Shown here: piece by piece, positions 55,963 to 64,000 of the stretch
Layout of the letters: every line of letters starts with the position of its first letter
How positions within the stretch are numbered: the stretch's first letter is position 1
NCBI GenBank assembly: GCA_963728535.1
Contig: CAVSKK010000001.1
Coordinates: forward strand, 1 to 64,000
Direction: 5' to 3'
DNA from: VAXT01 sp963728535
GTDB taxonomy: Bacteria > Actinomycetota > Thermoleophilia > Gaiellales > Gaiellaceae
DNA: 64,000 nt
Notes under the pieces: generated by a model
Seen by the model: only the letters and a program-made list of their open reading frames with translations
Databases searched by the model: none
What the model was told of the DNA's origin: nothing
Translations under genes and position numbers: made by a program

Positions 55963-57226
55963 GCCCGATTTCTTCATCCGCACCACGGATGAGGGTCACA
56001 AGAAGTTCGTCCAGGAGTTCCTCCAGCGCGTCTACGACAACGGAGACATCTACGAGGACGTCTACGCGGGCCTCTATTGCGTCGGGTGTGAGGCCTTCAA
56101 GACGGAGGCGGAGCTCGTCGACGGAAAGTGCCCCGAGCACGAGATCGAGCCCGAGTGGATCGAGGAGAAGAACTACTTCTTTCGACTTTCCGCGTACCAG
56201 GATCGCCTGCTCGCGCTCTACGACGAACGGCCCGACTTCGTGCGCCCGGACTTCCGGTACAACGAAGCGCGAAGCTTCATTGCGGGCGGCCTCCAGGACT
56301 TCAGCGTGAGTCGGGCCGGCCAGCCCTGGGGGATCCCACTCCCGTGGGCACCCGACCAGGTCACCTATGTCTGGGTCGATGCGCTGATCAACTACCTGAG
56401 CGCGCTGACCTATGCGCGAGACGGTGAGAGCCTGGTCGAGGACTACTGGCCCGAGGTGCGGCATCTCTTGGCGAAGGACATCCTCCGCTTCCATTGCGTC
56501 TTCTGGCCGGCGCTGCTCCTGTCTGCCGGCTACGAGGTGCCGAAGCAGCTCTTCGTCCATGGCTATCTGACGCTCGACCAGCGGAAGATCTCGAAGTCGC
56601 TCGGCAACATCATCGACCCGCTTGCCCTCGTCGACGTCTACGGCGCCGATGCGGTGCGCTTCTACCTGATCCGTGCCGCAACCTTCGGCCAGGACGGCAA
56701 CGCCTCGATCGAGGACGTCCACACGCGCTACGAGCGGGAGCTCGGCAACGACCTCGGCAACCTCCTGTCACGGACGACTGCGCTCATAGCCCGCTCGAAC
56801 GGGGGCAGTCTCGCGCCCGCCGAGGTTTCGCCGGAGCTAGCGGGAATCGTCGACGAGCTGGGTCGCACCTTGCCCGAGCGCTTCGACGCCTGGGATCTAA
56901 CGGGTGCGCTCGATGCGATCTGGGATCTCGTGCGACGGCTCAACCAGTACGTCGAGCAGACGAAACCTTGGGAGCTGGCCAAGGACGAGTCTCGGGCCGA
57001 GGAGCTCAATCGGGCTCTCTACGGGCTTGCTGACGGGCTTCGTGCAGTTGCCGTCGCCGTCTCCTCCTATCTCCCGGAGAGCGCGCCTCGAATTCTCGCC
57101 GCGCTCGGACAGCCGGACGACCTAGCCTGGGAGAACGTGGCCTCGGGTCTCGCCGTCGCAGCAGAAGGCATCCAACCGGCCGAGCCGCTCTTCCCGCGCG
57201 TCGAGCTAGCCGACGCTGCCGCTTGA
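55706..57226 (+). CDS. metG: Methionyl-tRNA synthetase
   Basis: A 506-residue class I synthetase. HIGH signature PHIGH (residues 16-20), KISKS in place of KMSKS, and a zinc knuckle CVGCEAF...CPEH in the insert. The anticodon-binding domain (about 360-506) ends WENVASGLAVAAEGIQPAEPLFPRVE. No C-terminal EMAP-like tRNA-binding domain is present, which is normal for the short bacterial type. It attaches methionine to tRNA-Met. tatD follows with a 4-bp overlap (TTGA). Confidence 0.96.
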   Translation: MRFYLTTPIYYINSTPHIGHAYTTIAGDIVVRHHQQRGDDTFFLTGTDEHASKVARVAEEEGLEPKEYADRIVEHWKELPGRVNAEPDFFIRTTDEGHKKFVQEFLQRVYDNGDIYEDVYAGLYCVGCEAFKTEAELVDGKCPEHEIEPEWIEEKNYFFRLSAYQDRLLALYDERPDFVRPDFRYNEARSFIAGGLQDFSVSRAGQPWGIPLPWAPDQVTYVWVDALINYLSALTYARDGESLVEDYWPEVRHLLAKDILRFHCVFWPALLLSAGYEVPKQLFVHGYLTLDQRKISKSLGNIIDPLALVDVYGADAVRFYLIRAATFGQDGNASIEDVHTRYERELGNDLGNLLSRTTALIARSNGGSLAPAEVSPELAGIVDELGRTLPERFDAWDLTGALDAIWDLVRRLNQYVEQTKPWELAKDESRAEELNRALYGLADGLRAVAVAVSSYLPESAPRILAALGQPDDLAWENVASGLAVAAEGIQPAEPLFPRVELADAAA

Positions 57227-57969
57227 TCGACACACACGCGCACCTAGACGCGTGCGCGGACCGTCCATCGGCCCTCATCCGCCGCGCGCGCGCAGCCGGC
57301 GTCGACCGGATCGTCACCGTGGGCACCGGCATCGATTCGTGCCGGGTCGCGCTCGAGCTCGTGGAGCGGCACGAAGAGGTCTACGCCGCGCTCGGCATCG
57401 ACCCGCATCAGGCGACCGACCACGAGGCCTCGCGAATCGGCGAGCTGCGCGACCTGCTCGACCACGAGCGCGTCGTCGCGGTGGGGGAGACCGGGCTCGA
57501 CTATTACCGGGACGGCTCTGCGCGCGACCGGCAGCGCAAGCTCTTCGACGCTCAACTCTCGCTGGCGTCTGACCTTGGCAAGCCGGTCGTGATTCACACG
57601 CGCGAGGCAGACCGCGACACGGCCGATGCGCTCGCAGGCTTCGAGGGCACAGTCGTCATGCACTGCTTCTCGTCGCCCGGTCTGCTCGCCACCGTGCTCG
57701 AGCGTGGCTACTACGTCTCGTTCGCCGGCAACGTCACGTACCCGAAGGCGAACGACCTACGGTCTGCGGCGGCGCAGGTCCCCGCGGAGCGGATCCTCGC
57801 CGAGACGGACAGCCCGTACCTCGCGCCCCAGGCGCGCCGGGGCCGGCCGAACGAGCCCGCGAACGTCGTGCTGACGGTTGCGACACTCGCCGAGGTCCGC
57901 CATGAGGATGCTGACGAGCTCGGAGCCCTGATCGACTCGAACGCCTCGGCCGCCTTCTTGCTTCCGTGA
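57223..57969 (+). CDS. tatD: TatD-family metal-dependent DNase
   Basis: A 248-residue TIM-barrel hydrolase. HAHLD (HxH metal motif), GETGLDYYRD (catalytic Glu and Asp), PVVIHTREADRDT, HCFSS and AETDSPYLAPQARRGRPNEP are the diagnostic blocks. TatD proteins act as 3'-5' DNases or tRNA/D-amino-acid related hydrolases. The start TTG 57223 overlaps the metG stop. The usual order metG-tatD-rsmA-ispE is kept, which supports the calls. Confidence 0.95.
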   Translation: MIDTHAHLDACADRPSALIRRARAAGVDRIVTVGTGIDSCRVALELVERHEEVYAALGIDPHQATDHEASRIGELRDLLDHERVVAVGETGLDYYRDGSARDRQRKLFDAQLSLASDLGKPVVIHTREADRDTADALAGFEGTVVMHCFSSPGLLATVLERGYYVSFAGNVTYPKANDLRSAAAQVPAERILAETDSPYLAPQARRGRPNEPANVVLTVATLAEVRHEDADELGALIDSNASAAFLLP

Positions 57970-58748
57970 CATTCCCCGTCTCTCCGAACCGCGATCTCGG
58001 GCAGCACTTCCTCGTCGACGAGAACATCCTCGGCGTCATCGGGCGCCTCGCCGCGCTCGAGGAGGACGACGTCGTGCTCGAGGTCGGACCCGGGCTCGGC
58101 GTCCTGACTGCGTATCTCGCCGAACGCGTCGCACGCGTCCACGCCGTCGAGCTCGACCGCGCCCTCGAGCCGCACCTCGCCGAGCGGCTGGCGGGTTACG
58201 CGAACGTCGATGTCCACATCGGCGACGCGCTTCGGCTCGACCTCGGCGCGCTCGAGCCCGCGCCGGGCAAGCTCGTCGCCAATCTCCCGTACAACGTCGC
58301 AACCCCGCTCGTCGTCGAGAGCCTCGACGGGCTGCCGAGCGTCCGCCACTGGACGGTGATGGTCCAGCGGGAGGTCGCAGACCGGTTCTTCGCAGCCCCC
58401 AGCACGAAGGCGTACGGCGCCGTCTCGGTGCTCGTCCAGCTCGTCACCGAGAAAACGGGCTTCCATCCGGTTTCGCGCACGGTCTTTCGTCCGCAACCCA
58501 ATGTCGAGTCTGCGCTTGTCGCCTTCAGACGGACGGGACTTCCCGAGGCCTACCCCGACGTCAAGCGGGTCGTCGAAGCCGCCTTCGCGCACCGCCGAAA
58601 GACGCTTCCGAACTCGCTCGAGCTCTCGGGGCTCGCCTCCCGAGCCCGGGCGACTGAGGCACTCGGCGCGATCGGCCGCTCGCAGGACATCCGTGCCGAG
58701 GCGCTCGAGCCGCGCGAGTTCGTCGCCCTGGCCGAGGCACTTCGATGA
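57966..58748 (+). CDS. rsmA: 16S rRNA (A1518/A1519) dimethyltransferase
   Basis: A 260-residue KsgA/RsmA enzyme that adds two methyl groups to each of two adjacent adenines in helix 45 of 16S rRNA. NRDLGQHFLVDENIL, VLEVGPGLGVLTAYLAERVARVHAVELD (SAM site), NLPYNVATPLV (the NLPY catalytic motif) and FRPQPNVESALV are all present. The start is GTG 57966, overlapping the tatD stop by 4 bp; the stop overlaps ispE. The C-terminal helical domain is complete. Confidence 0.96.
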   Translation: MTFPVSPNRDLGQHFLVDENILGVIGRLAALEEDDVVLEVGPGLGVLTAYLAERVARVHAVELDRALEPHLAERLAGYANVDVHIGDALRLDLGALEPAPGKLVANLPYNVATPLVVESLDGLPSVRHWTVMVQREVADRFFAAPSTKAYGAVSVLVQLVTEKTGFHPVSRTVFRPQPNVESALVAFRRTGLPEAYPDVKRVVEAAFAHRRKTLPNSLELSGLASRARATEALGAIGRSQDIRAEALEPREFVALAEALR

Positions 58749-59542
58749 GCCACGCACGGGCGACGGCGAAGATCAACCTCGCGCTCGTCGTCGGCCCGCG
58801 GCTCGCGGACGGAAAGCACGAGGTGACGACGGTGCTCCAGCGGATCGATCTCGCCGACAGCATCTCGCTCGCGCCGGGACCCGACCTCGAGATCACCGGC
58901 TTTCCGGACGACACACTCGTCCGCGACGCGCTGCTGGCGCTGGCCGAAGCTGCGGGCGTCGAGCCGCGCTGGACGGTCGAGATCGAGAAGCGGATCCCGG
59001 TCGCCTCCGGGCTCGGTGGCGGAAGCTCTGACGCGGCCGCCGCGCTGCGGCTGGCCAATGAGACGCTGCCCGCCCCGCTCGCGATCGAACGCGTGCACCA
59101 GATCGCGGCACGGATCGGCGCCGACGTCCCGTTCTTCCTGACCGAAGGTGCCCAGCTCGGAACCGGAGACGGCAGCCAGCTCGAACGGCTTGACGTTCCG
59201 GACGACTACCGGGTCCTCATCGTGCTGCCGGCAGGGGTAGAGAAGCAGTCGACGGCAGCGGTCTACGCGGCGTTCGACGGTGCCGATGGATTCGCCGAGC
59301 GGCAGGCTGCCCTCCGTGAAGCACTTGCCCAGGGCGACCTCGTCGCGCTGCCCGCCAACGACCTCGCGTCCTCGCCTCTCGCCGACGAGCTCAAGGAGCT
59401 CGGCGCCTTCCGCGCGGACGTCACGGGCGCGGGCCCGGCCGTCTACGGGCTCTTCGCCGGCAGGGAGCAGGCGGAGGCCGCGCGCCGCGCGCTCTCGGCC
59501 CGGGGTCGCACCTGGCTCACCGGTCCTGCTTGGTACGGTTGA
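58745..59542 (+). CDS. ispE: 4-diphosphocytidyl-2-C-methyl-D-erythritol kinase
   Basis: A 265-residue GHMP kinase of the MEP isoprenoid pathway; it phosphorylates CDP-methylerythritol. ATAKINLALVVGPRLADGKHEVTTVLQRIDLAD, the ATP-binding VASGLGGGSSDAAAALRLAN and GADVPFFLTEG are diagnostic. It is slightly shorter than E. coli IspE (283). ATG 58745 overlaps the rsmA stop. It implies that isoprenoids are made by the MEP route in this organism. Confidence 0.95.
   Translation: MSHARATAKINLALVVGPRLADGKHEVTTVLQRIDLADSISLAPGPDLEITGFPDDTLVRDALLALAEAAGVEPRWTVEIEKRIPVASGLGGGSSDAAAALRLANETLPAPLAIERVHQIAARIGADVPFFLTEGAQLGTGDGSQLERLDVPDDYRVLIVLPAGVEKQSTAAVYAAFDGADGFAERQAALREALAQGDLVALPANDLASSPLADELKELGAFRADVTGAGPAVYGLFAGREQAEAARRALSARGRTWLTGPAWYG
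59534..59539 (+). promoter_or_regulatory. -10 box before the membrane protein gene
   Basis: TACGGT ends 6 nt before the ATG at 59546, a leaderless arrangement. It lies within the last codons of ispE. Confidence 0.4.
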
Positions 59543-59545
59543 GCC

Positions 59546-59905
59546 ATGCTTGAGCGCAGCGCTGTCATCGAGCACGGGACGAGCCGAACCGGCCGCTGGC
59601 TGCGCGAGCGCCGGGTCCGCGTGGCGATCTGGGTCGCCGTCATCGAAGGGCTCCTGATCGTCGTCCACGCGATCTCGTGGCCGATCGCCCTCATCGTCGC
59701 GATCGCCGTCGTCGTCCTCTACTTCTCGGTCAGAGACCGGATCCAGTCCGACGTCGTCGGCGCGGTTGCCTGGATCGCGGCGGTCTCCCAAGCTCTCGTT
59801 GCGCTCGTGCCGGTGTTCGTGTTCATCGTTGGGACGCTCGCGGTGATCATCGTCGCGCTCCTCGCCGTCGTCGCGCTCGTGCTCCTGTTCTCCGACCGGC
59901 GCTGA
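59546..59905 (+). CDS. Small four-span membrane protein
   Basis: A 119-residue hydrophobic protein with about four spans in two pairs (VAIWVAVIEGLLIVVHAIS-WPIALIVAIAVVVLYF, then VAWIAAVSQALVALVPVFVFIVGTLAVIIVALLAVVALVLLF), a basic N-terminal tail and a short DRR end. No known domain. It follows ispE by 3 bp but has its own TACGGT box 6 nt before ATG. It lies just before tRNA-Gln. Function unknown. Confidence 0.75.
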   Translation: MLERSAVIEHGTSRTGRWLRERRVRVAIWVAVIEGLLIVVHAISWPIALIVAIAVVVLYFSVRDRIQSDVVGAVAWIAAVSQALVALVPVFVFIVGTLAVIIVALLAVVALVLLFSDRR

Positions 59906-59928
59906 CGCGTGGCAAACTGCGTTCTTCT

Positions 59929-59999
59929 TGGGGCGTAGCCAAGCGGTAAGGCAGCGGGTTTTGGTCCCGTGATCCCAGGTTCGAATCCTGGCGCCCCAG
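59929..59999 (+). tRNA. tRNA-Gln (anticodon TTG)
   Basis: A full cloverleaf: acceptor TGGGGCG pairs with CGCCCCA, the anticodon stem GCGGG/CCCGT encloses TTTTGGT (anticodon TTG at bases 34-36), and the T arm is CCAGG-TTCGAAT-CCTGG. The discriminator is G, as is usual for bacterial tRNA-Gln. The CCA end is not encoded (CAG follows). Confidence 0.97.
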
Positions 60000-60012
60000 C
60001 AGACTTCGTGGA

Positions 60013-61338
60013 ATGAGCCGGCCAAATCCCGCAGCTGTCGTGCTCGCCGCCGGCCTTGGCACGCGCATGCGCTCGGCGACGCCGAAGCACTTCCACCTGT
60101 TGCTCGGCCGGCGGATGGTGGACTGGGTCGTCGAGGCCGCCCGCGCGGTCGACGCCGATCCGCTCGTGGTCGTCACCTCGCCCGGGGGTGCAAGCGCGTT
60201 CGAGGGGGTCGAGGTCGCCGTCCAGGCCGAGCCACGAGGAACCGGGGACGCACTGGCGGCTGCGCGCAGCGCGCTCGCCGGTGTGGAGGGCGACCTGTTC
60301 GTTCTCAGCGGAGATGCGCCTGCGCTCAGCCCCGGGCTTCTGCGCGACCTCCTCGAGGTGCACCGCCGCGAGAATGCAGCCGCCACGATCCTTTCCTTCC
60401 GGCCGACCGACCCACGCGAGTACGGCCGCATCATCCGCGATGACGAGGGCGCCGTTCGCGAGATCGTCGAGGCCGGCGACGCAACGCCGGAGCAACTCGC
60501 CGTGGACGAGGTCAACTCGGCGATCTACGTCTTCGCCGCCGACCGGCTGTGGCCCGCGCTCGACCGGATCGACACGGCGAACACACAGGGCGAGCTGTAC
60601 CTGACGGACGCCGTACGCCATCTCGTTGAGAATGGCGAGCGTGTCGCCGCTTACGTCGCCCCCGATCCAGCCGAGGCCGAGGGCGTGAACACCCGCGCCG
60701 AGCTTGCCGATGCGGCAGCCGGGCTTCGCGATCGCATCAACGAGGCGCACATGCTCGCGGGCGTCACGATCGTCGATCCGCAGACCACGTGGATCGAGGA
60801 CGAAGTCGAGCTCGAGCCCGACTCGACGATCCATCCGTTCACCGTTCTGAGCGGGAAGACCAAGGTCGGCGCGGGCGCGGTCGTCGGCCCGCATGCGGTT
60901 GTGGTCGACGCCGTCATCGGCCCGGAGGCGACCGTCGGGCCGTTCTGTTACCTTCGCCCTGGAACGGTTCTCGAAGCGCGCGCGAAGGCCGGGACATTCG
61001 TGGAGATCAAGAACTCGCACATCGGCGAGGGTGCGAAAGTGCCGCACCTCTCGTACATCGGCGATGCCGACGTCGGCGAGGGCACGAACATCGCCGCCGG
61101 CGCGATCACCGCCAACTACCGCCCCGAGCTCGGCCCGGGCAAGTTCAGGACCACGTTCGGCCGCAACGTCCATACGGCCAGCCACAATGTGTTCGTTGCT
61201 CCGGTCACGGTTGGCGACAATGCTTGGATTGCCGCGGGCTCGGTCGTCACCAAGAACGTCCCGCCCGGCGCCCTCGCGATCGCTCGAAGCAGGCAGGTCA
61301 ACAAGGAAGGATTCGATGATCGAAACCGGCACGACTGA
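60013..61338 (+). CDS. glmU: Bifunctional UDP-GlcNAc pyrophosphorylase / GlcN-1-P acetyltransferase
   Basis: A 441-residue enzyme that makes UDP-GlcNAc for peptidoglycan. The N-terminal uridyltransferase has VVLAAGLGTRMRS. The C-terminal half is a left-handed beta-helix of hexapeptide repeats (VGAGAVVGPHAVVVDAVIGPEATVGPFCYLRPG, GEGTNIAAGAITANY), with the acetyltransferase residues in GEGAKVPHLSYIGDADVG. The protein is slightly shorter than the usual 450-490 residues because the C-terminal tail is short. It overlaps prs by 23 bp. Confidence 0.95.
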   Translation: MSRPNPAAVVLAAGLGTRMRSATPKHFHLLLGRRMVDWVVEAARAVDADPLVVVTSPGGASAFEGVEVAVQAEPRGTGDALAAARSALAGVEGDLFVLSGDAPALSPGLLRDLLEVHRRENAAATILSFRPTDPREYGRIIRDDEGAVREIVEAGDATPEQLAVDEVNSAIYVFAADRLWPALDRIDTANTQGELYLTDAVRHLVENGERVAAYVAPDPAEAEGVNTRAELADAAAGLRDRINEAHMLAGVTIVDPQTTWIEDEVELEPDSTIHPFTVLSGKTKVGAGAVVGPHAVVVDAVIGPEATVGPFCYLRPGTVLEARAKAGTFVEIKNSHIGEGAKVPHLSYIGDADVGEGTNIAAGAITANYRPELGPGKFRTTFGRNVHTASHNVFVAPVTVGDNAWIAAGSVVTKNVPPGALAIARSRQVNKEGFDDRNRHD

Positions 61339-62383
61339 GCTGGCACAGCTGCCGGGGATGGAGGCCGAGGGCGGTTCGACCGGCGCTGTGCCGCGCCCCG
61401 AGCATTTCATCGAGCGGGGGCCGTGGAAGCGGCTGATGCTCTTCTCGGGTCGCTCGCACCAGGAACTCGCGCTCAAGATGGCGGAACAGCTCGGGATCGA
61501 GCTCGGCGAGGTCGAGCTCGAGACGTTCGCGAACGGCGAGACGTATTGCCGCTATGTCGACTCGATCCGAGGCGCCGACGCCTTCATCGTCCAGACCGGC
61601 TCCGAGCCTGTCGACCGCAACATCATGGAGCTGCTGTTCATGATCCAGGCGGCCAAGCTCGCCTCGGCGAAGCGCATCACGGCCGTGATTCCCCTCTTCC
61701 CGTACGCACGCCAGGACCGTAAGGCCAAGCCACGCGAGCCGATCTCGGCGCGCCTGATCGCCGATGCGATCCAGCTGGCCGGCGCCGACCGCGTCCTGAC
61801 GATGGACCTGCATGCCGGGCAGATCCAGGGCTTCTTCACGATCCCCGTCGACCACATGACTGCTCTGCCTCTCTTCGCGCGCTACTTCAAAGATCTAGGC
61901 CTCACAGGGGACAACGTCGTCTCCGTCTCGCCCGACGCCGGGCGGGCGAAGATGGCCGTTCGCTTCGCCGAGATGATCGGGGCCGAGTTCGCGATCATGC
62001 ACAAGAGTCGTCCCGCACACGACACGGCCGAGGTGACCGAGATCGCCGGCCGGGTTCGCGGGAAGACCGCCATCCTCGGCGACGACGTGATCATGACCGG
62101 CGGCACGCTGCTCGCGAACGTGGCCGCCCTCAAGGAGCACGGCGTCGGCGATGTCTACGTGTTCGCGACTCACGGCCTGTTCTCGGGGGGCGCGCTCGAG
62201 CGCTTTGCTGATTCGGGCATTACTGGAATCGTCGTCACCGACACGGTTCCAATCGATTCGCTGAAACGGCCACAGAACATGACCGTGCTGCCGATCTCAG
62301 GCCTGCTTGCAGAGACGATCATGAACGTCTTCGAAGACGACTCGGTCTCCGCCATCTTCGGCGGCGAGAACCAGCTCTTCTGA
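61316..62383 (+). CDS. prs: Ribose-phosphate pyrophosphokinase
   Basis: A 355-residue PRPP synthase, which makes PRPP from ribose 5-phosphate and ATP for nucleotides, His and Trp. LMLFSGRSHQELALKMAEQLGIELG, YARQDRKAKPREPISARLIAD (flexible loop), DLHAGQIQGFFTIPVDHMTA and the PRPP loop ILGDDVIMTGGTL are diagnostic. The N-terminus carries about 40 extra residues (IETGTTELAQLPGME..., GPWKR) compared with ordinary Prs. AAGGAAGG precedes ATG 61316. Overlap with glmU gives coupling, a common actinobacterial arrangement. Confidence 0.96.
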   Translation: MIETGTTELAQLPGMEAEGGSTGAVPRPEHFIERGPWKRLMLFSGRSHQELALKMAEQLGIELGEVELETFANGETYCRYVDSIRGADAFIVQTGSEPVDRNIMELLFMIQAAKLASAKRITAVIPLFPYARQDRKAKPREPISARLIADAIQLAGADRVLTMDLHAGQIQGFFTIPVDHMTALPLFARYFKDLGLTGDNVVSVSPDAGRAKMAVRFAEMIGAEFAIMHKSRPAHDTAEVTEIAGRVRGKTAILGDDVIMTGGTLLANVAALKEHGVGDVYVFATHGLFSGGALERFADSGITGIVVTDTVPIDSLKRPQNMTVLPISGLLAETIMNVFEDDSVSAIFGGENQLF

Positions 62384-62425
62384 CGGCCGGTTTCAACTCG
62401 CCTGCAGCGTGGCATGAACTGAACG

Positions 62426-62599
62426 ATGTTCCGACCAAGCCTCGTCGGTCTCGTCTACATCGTCGTTGGCGTCGCGGTCGCCGCGCAGAAGCATTACTTC
62501 GAGCACCTGGACACGCTTCGACTGATCGCCTCGGCGATTCTCGCGATCGTGCTGTGGCCGCTCCTTCTGCTCGGGATCGACCTCCACATCAAGAAGTAG
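62426..62599 (+). CDS. Small two-span membrane protein
   Basis: A 57-residue protein, below common size cut-offs. Two hydrophobic helices (SLVGLVYIVVGVAVAA and LRLIASAILAIVLWPLLLLG) are joined by QKHYFEHLDT, ending IDLHIKK. ATG 62426; GC-rich codon usage matches the neighbours. It lies between prs and rplY. The fold resembles small membrane proteins of unknown function that are frequent in actinobacteria. Confidence 0.6.
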   Translation: MFRPSLVGLVYIVVGVAVAAQKHYFEHLDTLRLIASAILAIVLWPLLLLGIDLHIKK

Positions 62600-62628
62600 G
62601 AGTGCTGTAGCTAGACTTCGCCGCCGAA

Positions 62629-63375
62629 ATGGCCGGTGAACGAGTCAAGCTCGAGGTGACGGAGCGCGAGGGGCGCGGCTCTGCCGACTCGCGGCGCTTG
62701 CGGAACGAGGGCCTCGTGCCGGGCGTGCTCTATGGGCGTGGAAAGACTCCGCACCCGTTCGTCGTGCACGAGCGAGAGCTGCGGCGCGCGCTGTCCGGCG
62801 ACTCGGGGCTGCACGCGATTCTCGATGTCGTCGTCGGTGAGGGAACCGCATACCCGGCCGTTCTCAAGGACTACCAGCAGGAGGTGCCGAGCGGTCGGCT
62901 CGCGCACATCGATCTGCACGAAGTTCGCCTCGATCAGCCGATCCAGACGCAAGTCGCGGTCGAGCTCATCGGCGAGCCAGCCGGGGTGAAGGAAGGCGGC
63001 GTCCTCTCGCAGGTCAGCCGCGACCTCAACGTCGAGGCGCTCCCGATGGAGATCCCGGACCACCTCGAGCTGGACGTCAGCGGGATGGCGATCGGCGACA
63101 CGCTTCGCCTGGTCGACCTGCCCGCGCAGGAAGGCGTCACATACCTGGACGATCCCGAGGAGACCGTGCTCGCAACCGTCACGATGCCGACCGTCTTCGT
63201 CGAGCCCGAGCCCGAAGAGGTCGAGGGCGAAGAGCTCGAAGAGGGCGAGCTGCCCGAGGGCGAGGAGGCTCCGGAGGGCGAGGAGGGCGAGGAGGGCGAG
63301 GCTCCGGCCGAGGGCGAGGCTGCCGAGGGCGAAAGCGGCGGCGGCGGCGACAAGCAGCAGCAGTCCGAGAGCTAG
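62629..63375 (+). CDS. rplY: 50S ribosomal protein L25 (CTC/TL5 type)
   Basis: A 248-residue L25 of the long form. The N-terminal L25 domain (KLEVTEREGRGSADSRRLRNEGLVPGVLYGRG) binds 5S rRNA; the C-terminal CTC domain includes VPSGRLAHIDLHEVRLDQPIQTQVAVELIGEPAGVKEGGVL and ALPMEIPDHLELDVSGMAIGDTLRLVDL. The last 60 residues are an acidic repeat (EGEELEEGELPEGEEAPEGEEGEE). ATG 62629 shows TAGACT 11 nt upstream. pth follows with a 1-base overlap, as in many actinobacteria. Confidence 0.96.
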   Translation: MAGERVKLEVTEREGRGSADSRRLRNEGLVPGVLYGRGKTPHPFVVHERELRRALSGDSGLHAILDVVVGEGTAYPAVLKDYQQEVPSGRLAHIDLHEVRLDQPIQTQVAVELIGEPAGVKEGGVLSQVSRDLNVEALPMEIPDHLELDVSGMAIGDTLRLVDLPAQEGVTYLDDPEETVLATVTMPTVFVEPEPEEVEGEELEEGELPEGEEAPEGEEGEEGEAPAEGEAAEGESGGGGDKQQQSES

Positions 63376-63968
63376 TGCGCCTCTTTCGTCGGGGCGAGCG
63401 CGCCTCGACGCTCGATCTGCTCGTGGCCGGCCTGGGCAACCCTGGGCGGGAGTACGCGCTCACGCGGCACAACGTCGGCTGGCTGGTCGCTGACGAGCTT
63501 GCCCGCCGGCACGACGGCTCGTTTCGCTCGAAGTTCTCGGGACAGATCGCGGAAGTCCGCGACGGCGAGCGCAGGGTCGCCCTGCTCAAGCCGGAGACCT
63601 ACATGAATGTGTCCGGCCAGTCGGTCGGTGCCGCCGCGCGGTTCTTCAAGGCCCCGCCCGACACGCTGCTAGTCGTCCACGACGACGTCGATCTCGAGCC
63701 CGGGCGGTTCCAGATCCGGCTCGGCGGGGGACTCGCCGGGCACAACGGCCTGCGCTCGATCGCGTCGACGCTGGGTACGCAGGAGTTTCTGCGACTCCGC
63801 ATCGGCGTCGGCCGCCCGGGCCGGGGCGACAGACGCCCGGTGGCCGACTACGTTCTGTCCGAGTTCGAGCCCGAGATCGACGTCGAGGCCCTCGTCTCGA
63901 GAGCAGCGGACGCCGTCGAGACGATCGCCCGCGAAGGCGTCGGGGCCGCCCAGCAGCGGTTCAATTGA
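63375..63968 (+). CDS. pth: Peptidyl-tRNA hydrolase
   Basis: A 197-residue enzyme that frees stalled peptidyl-tRNAs. VAGLGNPGREYALTRHNVGWLVADEL contains the catalytic His and the substrate Asn; KPETYMNVSGQSV, VVHDDVDLEPGRFQIRLGGGLAGHNGLRS and RLRIGVGRPGRGDRRPVADYVL complete the family pattern. GTG 63375 starts on the last base of the rplY stop. The first ten residues (RLFRRGERAS) are a small extension. The stop is at 63966-63968. Confidence 0.96.
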   Translation: MRLFRRGERASTLDLLVAGLGNPGREYALTRHNVGWLVADELARRHDGSFRSKFSGQIAEVRDGERRVALLKPETYMNVSGQSVGAAARFFKAPPDTLLVVHDDVDLEPGRFQIRLGGGLAGHNGLRSIASTLGTQEFLRLRIGVGRPGRGDRRPVADYVLSEFEPEIDVEALVSRAADAVETIAREGVGAAQQRFN

Positions 63969-64000
63969 CTCGAACTTGACTCGATCGCGTCACACGGCCC

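Noticed and set aside
1..64000. CRISPR arrays, insertion sequences, prophage or plasmid genes
   Set aside because: No regularly spaced repeats, transposases, integrases, phage structural genes or replication initiators were seen on either strand.

Overview
The window is a dense, GC-rich bacterial chromosome segment. I infer an actinobacterium, probably a deep-branching one of the Thermoleophilia/Gaiellales type. The reasons are the dnaK-grpE-dnaJ-hspR-clpB order, clpS next to a DUF2017 gene, an Ino1 plus phosphatidylinositol-phosphate synthase pair, many GTG/TTG starts, and many genes whose start codon lies 6-9 nt after a TANNNT -10 box (leaderless type). I see no insertion sequence, prophage, CRISPR array or rRNA. 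The phylum is inferred; no marker search could be run.

Left part (1-18 kb): tRNA-Ala, an astacin-like protease with an unknown partner, then a long minus-strand run: DUF4331 exported protein, TPR protein, two NicO-type Ni/Co transporters, anti-sigma, ECF sigma, argF, rhomboid and a small zincin. Next come arcC coupled to a COG2403 GTPase, ferritin, and a PspC/LiaF-like protein with its histidine kinase and response regulator, then a metallopeptidase.

Middle (18-37 kb): YjbQ followed by two ABC exporter pairs; a TrmA-type methyltransferase; a presenilin-like membrane protein; a UDG-like protein, a PHP-domain protein and a PimA-like glycosyltransferase; then an inositol-lipid locus (PAP2 protein, CDP-alcohol phosphotransferase, and an Ino1 fused in frame to two ribbon-helix-helix domains behind a palindromic operator). 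moaA, a secreted PKD/poly-proline/PASTA protein, an ATP-grasp protein and an M29 aminopeptidase follow.

Right part (37-64 kb): the HspR chaperone operon, clpS/DUF2017, pseudouridine catabolism (psuG-psuK), a GT-C type membrane protein, a Kelch/poly-proline/PASTA protein, an LCP ligase, ROK kinase and rsmI. It ends with the housekeeping run M23-metG-tatD-rsmA-ispE-tRNA-Gln-glmU-prs-rplY-pth.

Three genes (rhomboid, TPR, PHP) need a single-base indel to read through, and two more run abnormally far into their neighbours. Either the assembly carries indel errors or these are recent mutations.
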